The position numbers were made by a program, and so were the translations under genes. Source: Flavobacterium aquariorum (GTDB lineage Bacteria > Bacteroidota > Bacteroidia > Flavobacteriales > Flavobacteriaceae). Taken from it: a stretch of 64,000 nucleotides of DNA. Location of the stretch: assembly GCF_003254745.1 (NCBI RefSeq), contig NZ_QKXH01000001.1, positions 310,001-374,000 on the forward strand, written 5' to 3'. Numbering within the stretch: position 1 is the first letter of the stretch; every line of letters begins with the position of its first letter. Under the pieces are notes generated by a model. That model saw nothing but the letters and a program-made list of their open reading frames with translations. It made no database searches and was not told the DNA's origin. Below are positions 62,900-64,000 of this stretch, piece after piece.

Positions 62900-63251
62900 A
62901 ATTATAGATTTTAATTTGATATTTGTGTTTAGTGTTGGTGTTTACTGCCTCTATTATTGGTACGACCTACCAATAGTGCTGGTATTTACTACCTCTATTA
63001 TTGGTAAAAACCACCAACAGTACTGGTATTTATTACCTCTTTTATTGGTACTAAATACCAGTACTATTAGTCTTTATTACCCCTTTTATTTGTATTAAGT
63101 ACCAACCCTATTAGTATTTATTACCTATTTTATTCGTATTAAGTACCAATAGCATTGGTGTTTACCACCTTTTTTCTATGAATTTTAATCCGATGCGATC
63201 CTCAGAATAGAGCAAGGAGGCATAGGGCTCGAAATAACCCCGCCAAATATT
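62900..63251. other. Intergenic region within the importer set
   Basis: 352 bases. About 240 of them are the 22-bp dyad array (62937-63178); the rest is short AT-rich text and, near 63190-63240, a GC-richer stretch before the binding-protein stop. No gene or promoter match was found. Confidence 0.75.
62937..63178. repeat. Array of eleven 22-bp units with GGT-N7-ACC dyads
   Basis: Unit starts at 62937, 62959, 62981, 63003, 63025, 63047, 63069, 63091, 63113, 63135 and 63157. Each has a 13-base GGTnnnnnnnACC-type element plus a 9-base spacer. Odd and even units alternate in sequence (for example GGTATTTATTACC and GGTACTAAATACC), giving a 44-bp higher-order repeat. Copies are diverged, mainly in the first base of the element (GGT, AGT, TGT, CGT). 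Confidence 0.75.
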
Positions 63252-64000
63252 TTAATGCTTTACCACTTTTAAATATGCTGATGGATTCGATGGGTTGAAC
63301 ACCGTTTTGTCCATCGTGAGCGAGAAGGGTTTCATATCATCCGTTGGGATTTTGATCTTCATGCTTTTGGCCACTTCTTCGTATAAATCCTGCATGATTA
63401 GTTTATCTGCAATCGCTTTGTAATTGGGTTCTTCTTTCAAATATCCGAATCGGACAAATTGTGCCATAGCCCAGATTGCGTAGGATTTACGAGGATAGTT
63501 TACGGTTCCCCCTTTGTAAAACAACATATAATCTTTATCATAAACTTCAGTTCCTTGGTTACAGCCCAAGTTATAGTCTCCCATCAATCTTCCTTCGATA
63601 ACATCGGCAGGGGCATTTACATAAGGAGCTTTCCCAATGATGGCGGCGGCTTTCTTGCGATTGGCAGGATTATCCAGCCAGATGCAGGCTTCAAGAATCG
63701 CTTTCATAACTTTCTTTAAATCTTCGCGACGTGTTTCGCTAAATTCTTTATTCACAACCAAAGCTTTTTCCGGGTGGTCTTTCCAAATATCTTGAGAGGC
63801 AATCTGTGTAAATCCAATTCCTTGTTTTACGGCAACACCGCCCCAAGGCTCTCCTACACAGTATCCGTCCATGTTACCCACTTTCATGTTGGCAACCATT
63901 TGCGGAGGCGGAATCGTGATGATTTTAACCGCTTTTTGATTTAATCCTGCCAATGACATCCAGTTTCTCAACCATAAATCGTGGGTTCCTCCTGGGAAAG
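63252..64000 (-). CDS. Nitrate/sulfonate-type ABC substrate-binding protein, C-terminal part
   Basis: Runs to the right edge; the N-terminus is outside the window, so only about 249 residues are visible. Reading from the edge gives FPGGTHDLWLRNWMSLAG, then PPPQMVANMKVGNMDGYCVGEPWGG, a pattern of NrtA/CmpA-type nitrate or bicarbonate binding proteins, and a tail ending LKVVKH. It binds the ligand in the periplasm for the adjacent permease and ATPase. NrtA-type motifs favour nitrate but do not prove it. Confidence 0.87.
   Translation of the reverse strand, partial: FPGGTHDLWLRNWMSLAGLNQKAVKIITIPPPQMVANMKVGNMDGYCVGEPWGGVAVKQGIGFTQIASQDIWKDHPEKALVVNKEFSETRREDLKKVMKAILEACIWLDNPANRKKAAAIIGKAPYVNAPADVIEGRLMGDYNLGCNQGTEVYDKDYMLFYKGGTVNYPRKSYAIWAMAQFVRFGYLKEEPNYKAIADKLIMQDLYEEVAKSMKIKIPTDDMKPFSLTMDKTVFNPSNPSAYLKVVKH

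Noticed and set aside
62916..63098. 60-codon plus-strand open frame across the 22-bp array
   Set aside because: Its translation only follows the 22/44-bp repeat period; no start-site signal and no protein-like composition.
62937..63178. CRISPR array
   Set aside because: The repeats are imperfect, the spacers are 9 bases and themselves repetitive, and no cas gene is present.

Overview
The window looks like chromosomal DNA of a Flavobacterium-type member of the Bacteroidota. The DNA is AT-rich, and many genes are preceded by the Bacteroidota -7 promoter element TAnnTTTG instead of a clear Shine-Dalgarno site. Lineage markers include a type IX secretion sorting domain, a PorW/SprE-like lipoprotein, an ATP synthase operon without beta and epsilon genes, and several Flavobacteriaceae-restricted DUF families. 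No rRNA, tRNA, IS element, prophage or CRISPR array was seen.

Region 1 (1-2.6 kb): the end of a type IX-secreted protein, an NCS2 purine permease and a metallo-beta-lactamase-fold hydrolase. Region 2 (2.7-12.8 kb): an iron-sulfur assembly locus. It holds a SufA/IscA-type carrier, sufB, a flavodoxin-fold oxidoreductase, sufC and sufD. After an opposing serine hydrolase come sufS, a small exported protein, sufE, a GxxExxY protein, a SufT-like DUF59 protein and DUF2480. Region 3 (12.9-25.2 kb): housekeeping and envelope genes: DUF3078, hflX, a Bax-inhibitor-like protein, two tandem EnvC-like degenerate-LytM proteins, DUF4292, a TPR protein, a sugar-nucleotide transferase, dut, a flippase and a GNAT acetyltransferase.

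Region 4 (25.5-34.4 kb): one minus-strand unit running sprE, bactofilin, atpZ-like, DUF6168, atpB, atpE, atpF, atpH, atpA, atpG. Region 5 (34.5-43.0 kb): an ABC exporter pair, a PaaE-like ferredoxin reductase, a glycosyltransferase-9/DUF4254 pair, upp, DUF6427, DUF6341 and purD. Region 6 (43.1-56.7 kb): a surface polysaccharide cluster. It holds a PaaK/CapK-like ligase, an ORF6N protein, wecB, four glycosyltransferase-type genes counting the initiating sugar transferase, a UDP-glucuronate decarboxylase, two polymerase/ligase-type membrane proteins, a Wzx flippase and a Wzz-like protein. Region 7 (56.7-64 kb): a nucleoside-phosphorylase-like DUF protein, a GH3-family enzyme, a membrane coiled-coil protein, tatA (57 residues), and a nitrate/sulfonate-type ABC importer running off the right edge.

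The most unusual content is non-coding. A 242-bp array of eleven 22-bp units, each built on a GGT-N7-ACC dyad, sits inside the importer operon. A second array of about four hairpins with compensatory stem changes lies behind the atp operon. Four dispersed copies of an intergenic family share conserved flanks around a variable hairpin. A 15-bp palindrome occurs both in the leader and inside the coding region of the ORF6N gene. Several operons carry hairpin-forming spacers, including a perfect 16-bp stem between atpE and atpF. One gene, the serine hydrolase, appears to have lost a single base in a homopolymer, separating it from its signal peptide.
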